Below, piece by piece: positions 52,070 to 60,688 of a stretch of 64,000 nt of DNA (its first letter is position 1; every line of letters begins with the position of its first letter). The stretch is taken from the NCBI RefSeq assembly GCF_009766005.1, contig NZ_LMUK01000038.1, forward strand, positions 62,001-126,000, in the 5' to 3' direction. The notes beneath the pieces are model-generated. The model had not been told where the DNA came from and did no database searches. It was given only the letters and a program-made list of their open reading frames with translations. This stretch comes from Bradyrhizobium sp. S69 (GTDB taxonomy: Bacteria; Pseudomonadota; Alphaproteobacteria; Rhizobiales; Xanthobacteraceae). The translations under genes were made by a program, and so were the position numbers.

Positions 52070-53131
52070 ATGCCTCAGAACGACATTGATGACGAAGCGG
52101 CGCCCAAGATGCTTGGACTTCTGCTGATCGATGGGTTTGCGCTAATGTCTTACGCTTCCGTGATCGAACCTTTCCGCGCGGCGAACACCCTCGCCGGCCG
52201 GGAGTTGTATCGCTGGACCCATATTTCTGTCGACGGACGGCAGGTACGTGCGTCGACGGGCGCCGGCATGCTCGCCGACCAAGCGGTCGGCGAGCCGATT
52301 TTCTGCGATACCCTGTTCGTGTTTGCTGCAGGGGATCCGACAGCGTTCTCCGATCCGAAGACGTTCGCTTGGCTTAGGCGTCTGGCTCGCGCGAACGTGC
52401 GGCTCGCCGGCGTTTCGGGCGGACCCTTTCTGCTGGCGCGAGCCGGGCTCCTGACAGGCTATCGGGCGACGATTCATTGGGACCATCGGTCCGCTTTCCT
52501 GGAAGCTTTCCCGACGTCCGACCTCGAGCCCGGGCTCTACGTGATCGACAGGCGCCGGCTCACTTGCGCGGGGGGGACTGCGGGACTCGATCTGGCCATC
52601 GAGCTGATAGAGCGCGAACACGGCCACGAACTCGCCTTGCAGGTCGGTGAATGGTTCATTCGGACCGAACCTCGTCCGGGGGCCAAATCACAGCGTCTGA
52701 GTTTGCGCGAGCGCGTGGGGATCGGCAATGATCGGGTCATCAGAGTTCTAGCCGAAATGGAAGCTAGTCTCGAACAGCCGACCGGAATGCGCAAACTGGC
52801 CCAAGTCGCCGGCGTCTCTGTGCGCCAGCTCGAACGTCTTTTCGCCGCGCATCTGCGCGAAACCGTTGGAGAATGCTATCTCAGGATCAGGCTTGAGAAG
52901 GCCGCAGAGCTTCTGCGGAAGACCGGATTGTCGGTTACCGCGATCGGGCTCGCCTGCGGTTTTCAAAGCAGCAGCCACTTCTCCCGTAGCTACAAGTCGA
53001 GATACGAAATGACACCGAGTTCGGATCGGATCCGGGCCGCACTGCAACCGCGCAAACTGAATCGCTCGGATGCGTCGCACCAGGCCGATAAGGTAAGGCG
53101 GCGACATCCTGGAATTTCACGCGTTGTTTGA
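52070..53131 (+). CDS. GlxA-family AraC regulator (DJ-1/PfpI domain plus AraC helix-turn-helix)
   Basis: The product is 353 residues. The N-terminal class-I-amidotransferase-like sensor (about 15-190) has LGLLLIDGFALMSYASVIEP and LAGVSGGPFLLARAGLLTGY. The AraC domain (about 240-335) has GMRKLAQVAGVSVRQLERLF and TAIGLACGFQSSSHFSRSYK. GbdR, CdhR and SouR, which sense betaine, carnitine and sarcosine, share this architecture. It is divergent from soxB, so it is the likely activator of that operon. A TTG at 52049 with AAAGGGG upstream is an alternative start. Its 3' third is duplicated at 55982. Confidence 0.93.
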   Translation: MPQNDIDDEAAPKMLGLLLIDGFALMSYASVIEPFRAANTLAGRELYRWTHISVDGRQVRASTGAGMLADQAVGEPIFCDTLFVFAAGDPTAFSDPKTFAWLRRLARANVRLAGVSGGPFLLARAGLLTGYRATIHWDHRSAFLEAFPTSDLEPGLYVIDRRRLTCAGGTAGLDLAIELIEREHGHELALQVGEWFIRTEPRPGAKSQRLSLRERVGIGNDRVIRVLAEMEASLEQPTGMRKLAQVAGVSVRQLERLFAAHLRETVGECYLRIRLEKAAELLRKTGLSVTAIGLACGFQSSSHFSRSYKSRYEMTPSSDRIRAALQPRKLNRSDASHQADKVRRRHPGISRVV

Positions 53132-53693
53132 TCATCGCCTACTGCTCGCTTCAATCGCGCCCCCGAGTCTGGTTGCGCGTTCGCTTCCTTTGCATTTAGC
53201 ACCAATTAGGCGTCGACGAGCTTTGCTAGGCGGATCAATCCACATTCGGTAAATGGCCAGCATTTGATGGCTTATCTTTCGGTTTCGCCCCGTTTACAGA
53301 GCCGCCGATCGTGCGGACGCTCCGGCCGCCGAAGCAGGCGCTCCTTCGCGAAATGAGCCCGCCGATGATGCTGACCATCGATACGATCGGTTCCGATCAG
53401 ATCGGCGCTTCCGCCGAGATTTGGGCTCCAGTAAGAGGAGTGGGACGCTGACAAGCGCGGGCTGGTCAAGCGCGAAATCCCCTTCCTAAGATTCACTTCC
53501 TCGGTCGCTTCTTCCAACGGGGCCAATCTTCGACGGCTGCCAACCTGGCAGGCTCGCGAAGCCGTCAGCTCTTCTTGCTTTCGAATTCGAAGAATATCGG
53601 CGTCGGCCGGAACGTGGACTTCTGCGAAGGGTTTGCACCACGAGCTGCAGCAAGCGCCTCTTGGCAGCCAAGCTCGTGAAAAGGAATGCCCAA
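53132..53693. other. Gap with tail of a segmental duplication and a decayed repeat element
   Basis: Bases 53132 to about 53195 still align with the sequence after the duplicated AraC fragment (about 56460-56515). Around 53575-53610, on both strands, are degraded forms of the repeated element (minus strand TTCGAAAGCAAGAAGAGCTG; plus strand GAAGAATATCGGCGTCGGCC). The plus-strand form lies about 90 bp before the hydrolase start. No complete gene is supported. Confidence 0.45.
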
Positions 53694-54731
53694 ATGCCTA
53701 AGACTCGTCAAGAGTCGACTTTCTCTTCGGGCGGCGAGACGTGCGCCGCCTGGCTGTATCCCGTCCTGAGCGATCCTGGCCCTCGCCCAATCATTGTCAT
53801 GGCCCACGGATTGACTGGCACGCGCCGCGACCGGCTTAATTCTTTCGCTGAGCGTTTCGCGGCCGGTGGCATTACTGCTCTTGTATTCGACCACCGCGGC
53901 TTCGGAGACAGCACCGGTGAGCCGGATCTGTTTGATCCTGCTCGGCAGCTCGAAGACTGGCGGAGCGCCATCGCGTTCGCCCGATCCCTCCCCAACATCG
54001 ATCGCGGCCGCGTGGCGACATTCGGATCGTCTCTCGGGGGTGGTAACGCGCTTGCGGCGGCGGCCGAAGATCCTCTAATAGCCGCCGCCATCAGCCAGGT
54101 TCCTTTCTTGGACATGAGCCAAGCATTTGCTAACACTCGCGAGGTTGCGGAGAAGATGCATGCGGTAGCAGCTGAACGCGGGTTTCTGCCGGCCGTTGGG
54201 CAGCCAAACGAGGCTGCGTTCATCAACGCACCCGGCGCTGAAGCTGGCTGGCGTCGCGTCGTCGCAATCGGCGACGAATCGCGTTGGCGAAACCGAGTGT
54301 CGGCTGCCTGGCTGCTGGAATCTCCGTATCACGTGATCCAGCATGCAGACAGTCTTCACTGCCCATGGCTGGTGTGCGTCGCCGGGAATGACCAAGTCGC
54401 CACGCCTGCTCTCGCGATCGACGCCGCGCGGCGAGCCCCGAAAGGCGAGCTCTGCATATATCCCGACATCGACCATTTCGATATCTACGACGGCCCGCCA
54501 CATGAGGCAGTCGTAGCGGACGAACTCGCGTTCCTTTCCCGGCACCTGCTCGGGCGAACGATCCACGGGATTCCCAAAGCGGGATCTGTGTTCTCTCGAG
54601 TTTACGTCCCTCCGAAGAGTGCAGCACAAAATGGGGACGGCCACTCAGAGAAGGTTTCCCAGGCAACGTCGGTTGCACCAGACGATGGCGTCACGGCTCT
54701 TACGCAGCTCGGACTAATCAAGGCTGTCTGA
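53694..54731 (+). CDS. Alpha/beta hydrolase with an unusual C-terminal extension
   Basis: The product is 345 residues. The core fold has VMAHGLTGTRRDRLNSFAER (oxyanion region), ALVFDHRGFGDSTGEPD, the nucleophile elbow VATFGSSLGGGNALAAA, the acid in CVAGNDQVATPALAIDAA and the histidine in YPDIDHFDIYDGPPHEAV. The family fold ends near residue 300 (ELAFLSRHLLG). The remaining 45 residues end PDDGVTALTQLGLIKAV, which matches the end of the SnoaL-like protein at 22507 (LDDGVTALQQLKLIRAA) at 12 of 17 positions. This suggests a fusion to a relic SnoaL tail. AAAGGAA precedes the ATG. Confidence 0.9.
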   Translation: MPKTRQESTFSSGGETCAAWLYPVLSDPGPRPIIVMAHGLTGTRRDRLNSFAERFAAGGITALVFDHRGFGDSTGEPDLFDPARQLEDWRSAIAFARSLPNIDRGRVATFGSSLGGGNALAAAAEDPLIAAAISQVPFLDMSQAFANTREVAEKMHAVAAERGFLPAVGQPNEAAFINAPGAEAGWRRVVAIGDESRWRNRVSAAWLLESPYHVIQHADSLHCPWLVCVAGNDQVATPALAIDAARRAPKGELCIYPDIDHFDIYDGPPHEAVVADELAFLSRHLLGRTIHGIPKAGSVFSRVYVPPKSAAQNGDGHSEKVSQATSVAPDDGVTALTQLGLIKAV

Positions 54732-54777
54732 TCGGCGATCGAATCCCTCAGGCGGGCTTCGTCCCGCGAACTTCAGA

Positions 54778-54812
54778 AGAGGCCCGCTAGGTGCGGGCCT
54801 CTCCTTTTCCGG
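54778..54812 (+). terminator. Rho-independent terminator after the alpha/beta hydrolase gene
   Basis: AGAGGCCCGC and GCGGGCCTCT form a 10-bp GC-rich stem with a TAGGT loop, followed by CCTTTTCC. It lies 46 bp after the stop codon. A smaller hairpin (GCGGG CTTCGT CCCGC) precedes it. Confidence 0.8.
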
Positions 54813-54860
54813 ACTTGGCCCTTCGGTAGTTTGACGTAAGGGCTCTACATCAATCCTGGC

Positions 54861-54881
54861 TTCAAAAGCGCAAATCGGAGG
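54861..54881 (+). promoter_or_regulatory. Variant copy of the repeated element before a cytidylyltransferase-like pseudogene
   Basis: TTCAAAAGCGCAAATCGGAG has the flanks of the consensus with the middle changed. CGGAG ends 67 bp before the pseudogene ATG at 54948. In the intact paralogue the distance is 71 bp. Confidence 0.45.
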
Positions 54882-54947
54882 CCCAGACCGGGTCGATGCG
54901 TAACTTCATTCATAGTGACGCGCACCGACGAACAGGAACATACCGAA

Positions 54948-55343
54948 ATGCCCCGCATAGGATATGCACTCGGCGCTTTCAATTTATTCCGCATCGCCCA
55001 CCTTCAATCTGAATCTGCTCCGGCAGGCGAAACACCGCTGTGACGATTTGATCGCGGGAGTTGTCTCAGATGGACGCTTATCGCCCGCAGGGGTATTGAT
55101 CCCATGATTCCGCTCGAAGAGCGGCTTGAAGTCGTGCCCAGCATACGTTTCGTTGATGCCGCATTGCCGGCATTGACCCACGGTAAACTCGGAATCTGGC
55201 GCGAGCTACGGTTCGATATCGCGTTCAAGGGCGATGACTGGCGCGGGACCGAGAAGGAAAATCGGCTGGAGCGCGACTTCGCGGGCGTGGGCGCTGAGAT
55301 CGTGTATTCCCTATACACAATCGCGCCCGCTACAGCCGCTTGA
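54948..55343 (+). pseudogene. Broken copy of the cytidylyltransferase-like gene at 61397
   Basis: The first frame gives MPRIGYALGAFNLFRIAHLQ, then hits a stop at about 55043. A second frame resumes MIPLEERLEVVPSIRFVDAA, LPALTHGKLGIWRELRFDIA, FKGDDWRGTEKENRLERDFA and ends early. These align in order with the intact protein at 61397 (MTRIGYASGAFDLFHVGHLN ... FKGDDWRGTEKGDRLEREFA). The HVGH nucleotide-binding motif has become RIAH, there is a frameshift near 55010, and the C-terminal STSSTALRK motif is lost. Confidence 0.85.
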
Positions 55344-55506
55344 TTTGAGCGGAAATGTAATCGCCGATTGAGAAATCGCCGCAATGAGAAAGCTCGTCGT
55401 CACGATTCGACCATAATGAATTGCGGTCGGGGCGCGCCGAATTGCGGAGGATGCAGACTCCGCCACCGGTCCAGATTCAGTCCCACATGTACCGAAAGGC
55501 ATCGCG

Positions 55507-55668
55507 TCAAAGACGCGTCGTTGTGCAAGACGGCAGTTCGCCCGGACAGGAGGAGGACGGACGTGAGCCGTCCTCCTCCTGTCTGAAATGACGCGCTACG
55601 GAAAGTCGAACCGCGGCGTAGCTGTATCGCAGCGCTTCGGTCAGCGCCTCTTGAAAGATCATATCCAT
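55507..55668 (-). CDS. Small conserved ORF, second copy (see 23463)
   Basis: The 53-codon frame starts MDMIFQEALTEALRYSYAAV and continues RLSVARHFRQEEDG. It shares its N-terminal 28 residues, and the DNA upstream, with the copy at 23463. After residue 30 the two diverge. No domain is recognised. The second copy of the GAAAG.AAT-type flank lies upstream at about 55720-55745 on the minus strand. Confidence 0.4.
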   Translation of the reverse strand: MDMIFQEALTEALRYSYAAVRLSVARHFRQEEDGSRPSSSCPGELPSCTTTRL

Positions 55669-55937
55669 CGTATTCACCCATTCTCTTTCCGGCGTGAATA
55701 TCGATTTTCTGCGGCCGACTCGCACTCTCGAAATTACTTTCAAATTGAAAAGGACATAAATCGCCATTGTTCTCATCGGGCGTAGCTGGGGCGGATATCA
55801 CCCTCGGTTAACATTAGGCTCACTTTCCGATCGAGTCGCGACCGTTACTTGTCCGCTCCGTCTACTGCTTATTTTCTGTGGGGAGCGCTCCATGCGTCGC
55901 TTCAACTCTACGTCTTCAAATCCAAAGGGACCTCTTA

Positions 55938-55957
55938 TTGGAAGCAAGAACCGGAGT
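55938..55957 (+). promoter_or_regulatory. Repeated GCAAGA-N2-CGGAG element before the AraC fragment
   Basis: TTGGAAGCAAGAACCGGAGT, a good match to the consensus. The AraC-domain duplicate begins 25 bp further on. No TCTA box is seen at 19-20 bp. Confidence 0.5.
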
Positions 55958-55981
55958 GCGGGCGGGTCCGAACACGGCCAC

Positions 55982-56478
55982 AAACTGCGCCTTCCAGGTC
56001 GGTAAATGGTTCGTTCGGACCGAATCTCTGCGACCGCGTGGGGGGCGGCAACGACCGGGTCATCAGAGTTCTGGCGAAAATGGAAGCAAGTCTCGGACGG
56101 CCGATCGGAGTGCGCAAACTGGCCCAAGTCGCCGGCGTCTCTGTGCGCCAGTTCAAACATCTTTTTGCCGCGCATCTGCGCGAGGCCGTTGGAGAATGCT
56201 ACCTCAGGATCAGGCCTGAGAAGGCCGCAGAGCTTCTGCGAACGACTAGATTGCTGGTTACCGCGAACGGGTTTGGCTGCGGTTTTCGGAGCAGCAGCCA
56301 CTTCGCCCGTAGTGACAAGTCGAGATACAGATTGGCACCGAGTTCGGACCGGACCCGGGCCGCGCTGCAACCGCGCGAAATGGATCGCTCGGATGCATCG
56401 CACCACGCCGATAAGGTAAGGCGGCGACGCCCTGGAATTTCAAGCATTCTTTTATGGACCGCCTACGGCTCGCTTTGA
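55982..56478 (+). pseudogene. Truncated duplicate of the GlxA-type regulator (AraC domain only)
   Basis: Bases 55982-56515 align with about 52632-53195, with one internal deletion of about 36 bp near 56030. The frame is open and encodes VIRVLAKMEASLGRPIGVRK, LAQVAGVSVRQFKHLFAAHL and the second helix-turn-helix as ANGFGCGFRSSSHFARSDKS. The DJ-1 sensor domain is absent, and no convincing start exists, apart from a possible GTG near 56038. The changes I-to-N and YK-to-DK in the second motif would weaken DNA binding. It is most likely a relic; a free-standing DNA-binding domain is a less likely alternative. Confidence 0.75.
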
Positions 56479-56730
56479 TCGCGCACCCGGGCCCGGACGC
56501 GCGTGCACTTCCTTTTTAGCGGCTCGCCGTGACCGCCTCTATCGGCTTGCACCCGTGGCGAGCGACGTTCCGCCCTACCGCCGAAGGGAGCGAAACCGTG
56601 TGGGATTTCCGGTAAGCCGCTTGTAGAGTTAGTCCCTTCGGCAACTGGCGATGTCCGACTTGTAATACGTTGCGGATCCGGGAAGGCTTTCGCGCCGGGT
56701 CCGAAAGGTGCCTCTGCGAGCTGATTGCGT

Positions 56731-57018
56731 TCAAACGCCGGGGAATGCCCAAATATTCATGGTGGCGATGCCCTCACGCAGCTTTTTTATAGGCACATAG
56801 TCCGGAGAGTTCCAGAAGGCGTGGATGGACTCTATCGTTGGAAATTCCAACATAATCACCGATCGTGTATCATGCTCGCCTTCGAGCAGCTCCACCTTTG
56901 CGTCTCTGGCCGCTAACTTTCCGCCGAACTTAGTAACGAACGGAACGATCGCCTCGCGGTACTTCTGAAATTGAGGTTCGTCCTCGACAGTGCCTTGAAC
57001 AACAAGATATGCAGACAT
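56731..57018 (-). CDS. DUF1330 domain protein
   Basis: A 95-residue dimeric alpha+beta barrel type protein. It starts MSAYLVVQGTVEDEPQFQKY and contains GGKLAARDAKVELLEGEHDT and EFPTIESIHAFWNSPDYVPI, the DUF1330 signature. Function unknown. It stands alone, divergent from the truncated haemoglobin gene. The ribosome binding site is GAACGAGGATCGG. The upstream 56516-56730 stretch shows nothing recognisable. Confidence 0.92.
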   Translation of the reverse strand: MSAYLVVQGTVEDEPQFQKYREAIVPFVTKFGGKLAARDAKVELLEGEHDTRSVIMLEFPTIESIHAFWNSPDYVPIKKLREGIATMNIWAFPGV

Positions 57019-57490
57019 AACCGATCCTCGTTCCGTTCCTCACTGCGGCTGGTGAGTGCTGTAAGCGTAATGGTCCCGCGGTCCGCCGTCCGCGCTCCCG
57101 ATATAGGCCTCGGGTCAACCGCAACGGTTGACGGTGCCGACGACGTCCGATCTAAGCTTGCATGCAGACCTTTTCGGGGTCCGTTGATATCTTTCAAACG
57201 TGCCAAATTTGGACTTATGCACCGCCGCCTCCTACCTTTTCCGGCAGGGAAGCGTCTCGCCTGCTGCGACCGAACGAGATTCGACGACTTGCCTTCCCAG
57301 GCCGGCAACACATGTGACAGCTTATCGCGACACGATGATCATCGGACGACGCTTTCATTTGAGAAACGGCAGCATTAGTTTGGCTCGGGCGCGAGATATG
57401 TCTCGCGACGGATGGTCCGCTGATGCAATATGAATTAAACGTCTTCTGACAAACCGGCTGTTTTAAATGACATCCACCAGCGGATAACTG
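57019..57490. other. Divergent intergenic region between DUF1330 and haemoglobin genes
   Basis: No gene is supported in this 472-bp interval. Open frames here are short and overlapping. It must hold both promoters. No FNR/NNR-type dyad (TTGAT-N4-ATCAA) was found. Confidence 0.4.
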
Positions 57491-57904
57491 ATGCACAACC
57501 CGCAAGCCATCGATCATTTCGAAATTGATGACCAGTCGATCGCACTGCTCGTCAGAACCTTCTACGGAAGAGCGCGTCAGGACGAACTCATCGGGCCGAT
57601 TTTTAACCGCACCGTGAGGGACTGGGAGCACCATATCGGTAAAATCACAGACTTCTGGTCGTCCGTGATGCTCCGCACGAGCCGCTACGATGGGCGCCCG
57701 ATGCGTCCGCACCTCATGATGTCTCTTGAAGGAGAACATTTCGATAGATGGCTCCTGATTTTCGCGGACACTGCGCGCGAACTCTATTCGACGGAGGTAG
57801 CCAACGCGTTCATCTCGATGTCCCGTCGAATTGCCGACAGCTTCGAGATGGCGATCGGAACGCAGCGGGGCGAAGTTCGAATGCCGAGACACAGCAAGCC
57901 TTGA
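57491..57904 (+). CDS. Group III truncated haemoglobin
   Basis: A 137-residue 2-over-2 globin. Its features are LLVRTFYGRARQDELIGPIF, NRTVRDWEHHIGKITDFWSS (the distal/B-E region), VMLRTSRYDGRPMRPHLMMS and LEGEHFDRWLLIFADTAREL with the proximal histidine region. Group III truncated haemoglobins bind oxygen or NO and are linked to microaerobic or redox stress. It is a single gene, convergent with the FAH-like gene downstream. Confidence 0.93.
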   Translation: MHNPQAIDHFEIDDQSIALLVRTFYGRARQDELIGPIFNRTVRDWEHHIGKITDFWSSVMLRTSRYDGRPMRPHLMMSLEGEHFDRWLLIFADTARELYSTEVANAFISMSRRIADSFEMAIGTQRGEVRMPRHSKP

Positions 57905-57924
57905 ACAGAGCGCTGACCGTCCGC

Positions 57925-58404
57925 TCAAAGCGCGTTTCGGGGAAATGCGACGACGGTACCTGCATCCGCGACACGCACGCGGTCTGGTTCAGTGGTCGGT
58001 GGACTTTGCTGGGTAGCGGAAAACCGCTCAATCATTGCCGTGCGGCCGGTCGGATCGAGAGACTTGGAAGTCCGCGATTCCGAGATTTCCATCGCTGCAA
58101 TGCCGCCGCTGCCGCCGGGCATCACGCGCGCGTCCTCCCAAGACCGCATTACGAGGCTTGTATGATCCGGGGACTTGAGCGCAAAGTTAGCCAGTTTCCG
58201 GAGACCGACGCTGACACGAGGCCAGTGTTCGATCAGCGGAGCCCAGCTCCCTCCGTCTTTCAGGATACCGTTCACGATCCCGTTTGAGATCGGATCTACA
58301 GGGAGCAGGGCGCTCACGCTCGCGACGATGTCGAGAACGTGCGCGCCAGCCGGAAGATCGACAACCAAGCCGGTACGATTTTCTCCAAATCGGACGAATT
58401 TCAT
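57925..58404 (-). CDS. Fumarylacetoacetate-hydrolase-like N-terminal domain protein (short)
   Basis: A 159-residue product starting MKFVRFGENRTGLVVDLPAG and continuing GAHVLDIVASVSALLPVDPI, GGSWAPLIEHWPRVSVGLRK and LANFALKSPDHTSLVMRSWE. This resembles the N-terminal domain of FAH-family hydrolases/isomerases, but the catalytic C-terminal FAH domain (about 200 residues) is missing. It could be a stand-alone regulator-like domain or a truncated gene. GTAGGAG precedes the ATG. A copy of the repeated element lies 61 bp upstream, so it is probably transcribed. Confidence 0.65.
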   Translation of the reverse strand: MKFVRFGENRTGLVVDLPAGAHVLDIVASVSALLPVDPISNGIVNGILKDGGSWAPLIEHWPRVSVGLRKLANFALKSPDHTSLVMRSWEDARVMPGGSGGIAAMEISESRTSKSLDPTGRTAMIERFSATQQSPPTTEPDRVRVADAGTVVAFPRNAL

Positions 58405-58440
58405 TGCGCTCTCCTACTGTGACCGTGGCGATTAGTGCAG

Positions 58441-58485
58441 GATAGAAGGCCGCCTCGCAAAACAACTCCGCTTCTTGCTCTTGAA
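58441..58485 (-). promoter_or_regulatory. Repeated GCAAGA-N2-CGGAG element with TCTAT box before the FAH-like gene
   Basis: On the minus strand, TTCAAGAGCAAGAAGCGGAG (58485-58466) is followed after 19 bp by TCTATC. The start codon at 58404 is 61 bp after CGGAG. The flanking 58486-58912 stretch has no gene I can support. Confidence 0.55.
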
Positions 58486-58912
58486 TTGGAGATTACGGAA
58501 TCCGCCTGCTGTCTTCGGCGCGAGTCGAGTGGGACATCAACACCCCGTCAAGGAAGGCGAAAACGACCGAGCTGCGGCTGCGCTGCTGAATCGTTCGGGG
58601 GCTAGGCGGAGACGGCGCCGGCCTGGAGCTTCAGGCATTCTTTGATAGGCCGCCGACGCACCCACCGCCTCAGCAAGCGATTGGCGCGCCGCGTTGCCTT
58701 CACAATGGAAAAAAGGCGCTTGTGCACCCCCGCCGTGTGCGTGACGTCTCGACTATACGGCTCAGGATTGGCGCGGCGCGTTCGATTGCCGCTCTCCGCA
58801 AGTAGCGCAGGAAGGTCGCAGCTTTGAAGGACATCGTGGCGGCTTGGGGTGGGGGCTTCCGAGCCGTCGTTACCTTGCCGACCGGCGCGCGGGCCGCCGT
58901 GTGCGCCCACGA

Positions 58913-60208
58913 TTATCGCGCGGAAGCAGCCTTGTTCAGCTCGGTTGGCCTTTTGCGAATGGTCAACACCGCTACCGAAGCAATCAGACAAGCGACGCCG
59001 GCGGCAGCGAAGGCCGGTAGATAGGTGAGAAGTTCGTCGCGCGACACTCCCGCGCCGAGAGCTGCGGTTGCAGAACCCAACTGATGAGCCAGGAAAACCC
59101 ATCCGAAGACGATCGGTCCGCTTTCCCGACCGAATGTCTGGCCGGCCATCCTGACCGTGGGCGGCACCGTGGCAATCCAGTCCAATCCGTAGAACACAGC
59201 GAAAATGCCTAGTCCGTAAAGGGAGAAGTTCGTGTAGGGCAGCGCGAGAAGACTTAGGCCGCGCAGACCATAGTACCAAAAAAGAAGCGCACGGTTGTCG
59301 TAGCGGTCCGATAGCCATCCAGACAGAATGGTTCCAGCGAAGTCGAACGCGCCCATGAGCGCCAGGATCCCCGAAGCGGCCACGGTCGCGACCCCAAAAT
59401 CGTGGCAGAGCGGAATGAAATGGTTTTGCACCAGGCCGCTGGTTGAAAGACCGCAGACAAAGAAAGTGCCCGCAAGAATCCAAAATGTACGATTCCCAAC
59501 CGCGAGACGTAGCGCTGAAAAACTAACCTTCAAGGCGCTGGCATCGGATCGCCGCGAAGGCGCAGGCACGACCACTGTATCACCGTAAGAAGGAAGGTCG
59601 ACGTCACCGGGGTGATCGCGCACCACCAGCATCACCAGAAGCATGCATGCGAGACATAGAAGGCCCGCCGGGAGCATTGCAAATCGCCAACCCATGTGGT
59701 CCGCCAGCACCGCGGCCACGGGCAGGAAAAGTAACTGCCCGGTTGCGCTGCTCGCACTCAGGATGCCGATGACAAGGCCCCGACGATTCGTGAACCACCG
59801 TGTCGCGACGGTCGCTCCCAACACATTGGCGGTCACCCCGGTGGCTAGTCCGACCATCACGCCCCACGTCAACCACAATTGCCAAAGCGAGGTCATGCAA
59901 GAGGCCAGCAGCAGTCCGGCGACGATGAGTCCAAGCGCCGTCGCCACGACAGGACGCACGCCGTAGCGCTGAAGCAGGGCAGCCGCGAACGGCGCAACCG
60001 TTCCGTACAGGAGGACGCGCAGCGCGAGCGCTCCTGATATGGCGCCCAAGTCCCATCCGAATTCGGTCTTTAAAGGAAGCATCAGGACCCCGACCATCCC
60101 CATGGCTGCCGACGTCGAGAGCATCGTCAGGAAGATGACGCTGACCACCGCCCATCCGTAATGAATGTCGAGTCGCGCGAACGCGCGTGGCAGGAAGACG
60201 GAATGCAT
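58913..60208 (-). CDS. MFS transporter (oxalate/formate-antiporter-like or monocarboxylate type)
   Basis: A 431-residue, 12-helix major facilitator protein. It starts MHSVFLPRAFARLDIHYGWA with the first helix from about residue 16. The loop motif LQRYGVRPVVATALGLIVAG follows helix 2, WFTNRRGLVIGILSASSATG is the helix-4/5 signature of the OFA/MCT-like group, and GWLSDRYDNRALLFWYYGLR is the second-half loop. It is encoded downstream of the MarR gene on the same strand (56-bp gap), so it is probably MarR-controlled uptake or efflux of a carboxylic acid. Confidence 0.93.
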   Translation of the reverse strand: MHSVFLPRAFARLDIHYGWAVVSVIFLTMLSTSAAMGMVGVLMLPLKTEFGWDLGAISGALALRVLLYGTVAPFAAALLQRYGVRPVVATALGLIVAGLLLASCMTSLWQLWLTWGVMVGLATGVTANVLGATVATRWFTNRRGLVIGILSASSATGQLLFLPVAAVLADHMGWRFAMLPAGLLCLACMLLVMLVVRDHPGDVDLPSYGDTVVVPAPSRRSDASALKVSFSALRLAVGNRTFWILAGTFFVCGLSTSGLVQNHFIPLCHDFGVATVAASGILALMGAFDFAGTILSGWLSDRYDNRALLFWYYGLRGLSLLALPYTNFSLYGLGIFAVFYGLDWIATVPPTVRMAGQTFGRESGPIVFGWVFLAHQLGSATAALGAGVSRDELLTYLPAFAAAGVACLIASVAVLTIRKRPTELNKAASAR

Positions 60209-60264
60209 GAGGCGACCTTGGCTCGGTTATCGGGGGTGAAGAGGGCGGCTGATCCGCCGGTCGG

Positions 60265-60684
60265 TCAGGGTCCCGCCCTGACATGATTCAACTGCGACAG
60301 GATGGTGAAGATCGAATCTTGCTCCCTGCCGATTTTCGATTTCATCCTTGCTTGAGTCTCCACCCAGAGCGGAAGCGCCTTCTTGAGCGCCGCTTTACCT
60401 GCCGGCGTCAGTCGCACGACCTTTCTGCGCTCGTCGGCACTTCCCTCGAAGCAGACAAGCCCTTCGCGCTCCAGGACTTTGAGATTGCGGCTTAGCGAAC
60501 TTCTGTCCAACTCGACGATCTCAGCCAGTTCGGTGATCGTCGGCAAGCCCGCGTTCGACAGGCGCCGAAGCACCCGGAACATCGTGATCTTCAGGCCGGA
60601 AGGCGCAAGTGCCCGATCGTATATTTCGGTCATGGCGTGCGCCGCCTGACGTATGCCCGTGCACAGGCAGTTGTCTATTTCCAT
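60265..60684 (-). CDS. MarR-family transcriptional regulator
   Basis: A 139-residue winged-helix repressor. It contains GLKITMFRVLRRLSNAGLPT, ITELAEIVELDRSSLSRNLK, VLEREGLVCFEGSADERRKV and VRLTPAGKAALKKALPLWVE, the MarR core with the DxRxx wing. The ATG at 60684 is only 5 bp from the palindrome at 60689, consistent with autorepression. It is divergent from the tautomerase gene and upstream of the MFS gene, so it likely controls both. Confidence 0.94.
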   Translation of the reverse strand: MEIDNCLCTGIRQAAHAMTEIYDRALAPSGLKITMFRVLRRLSNAGLPTITELAEIVELDRSSLSRNLKVLEREGLVCFEGSADERRKVVRLTPAGKAALKKALPLWVETQARMKSKIGREQDSIFTILSQLNHVRAGP

Positions 60685-60688
60685 ATTG

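Noticed and set aside
58602-59483. 293-codon open frame on the minus strand running past the MFS stop
   Set aside because: It is an alternate frame of the MFS gene extended into non-coding DNA; basic, low-complexity composition and no domain.
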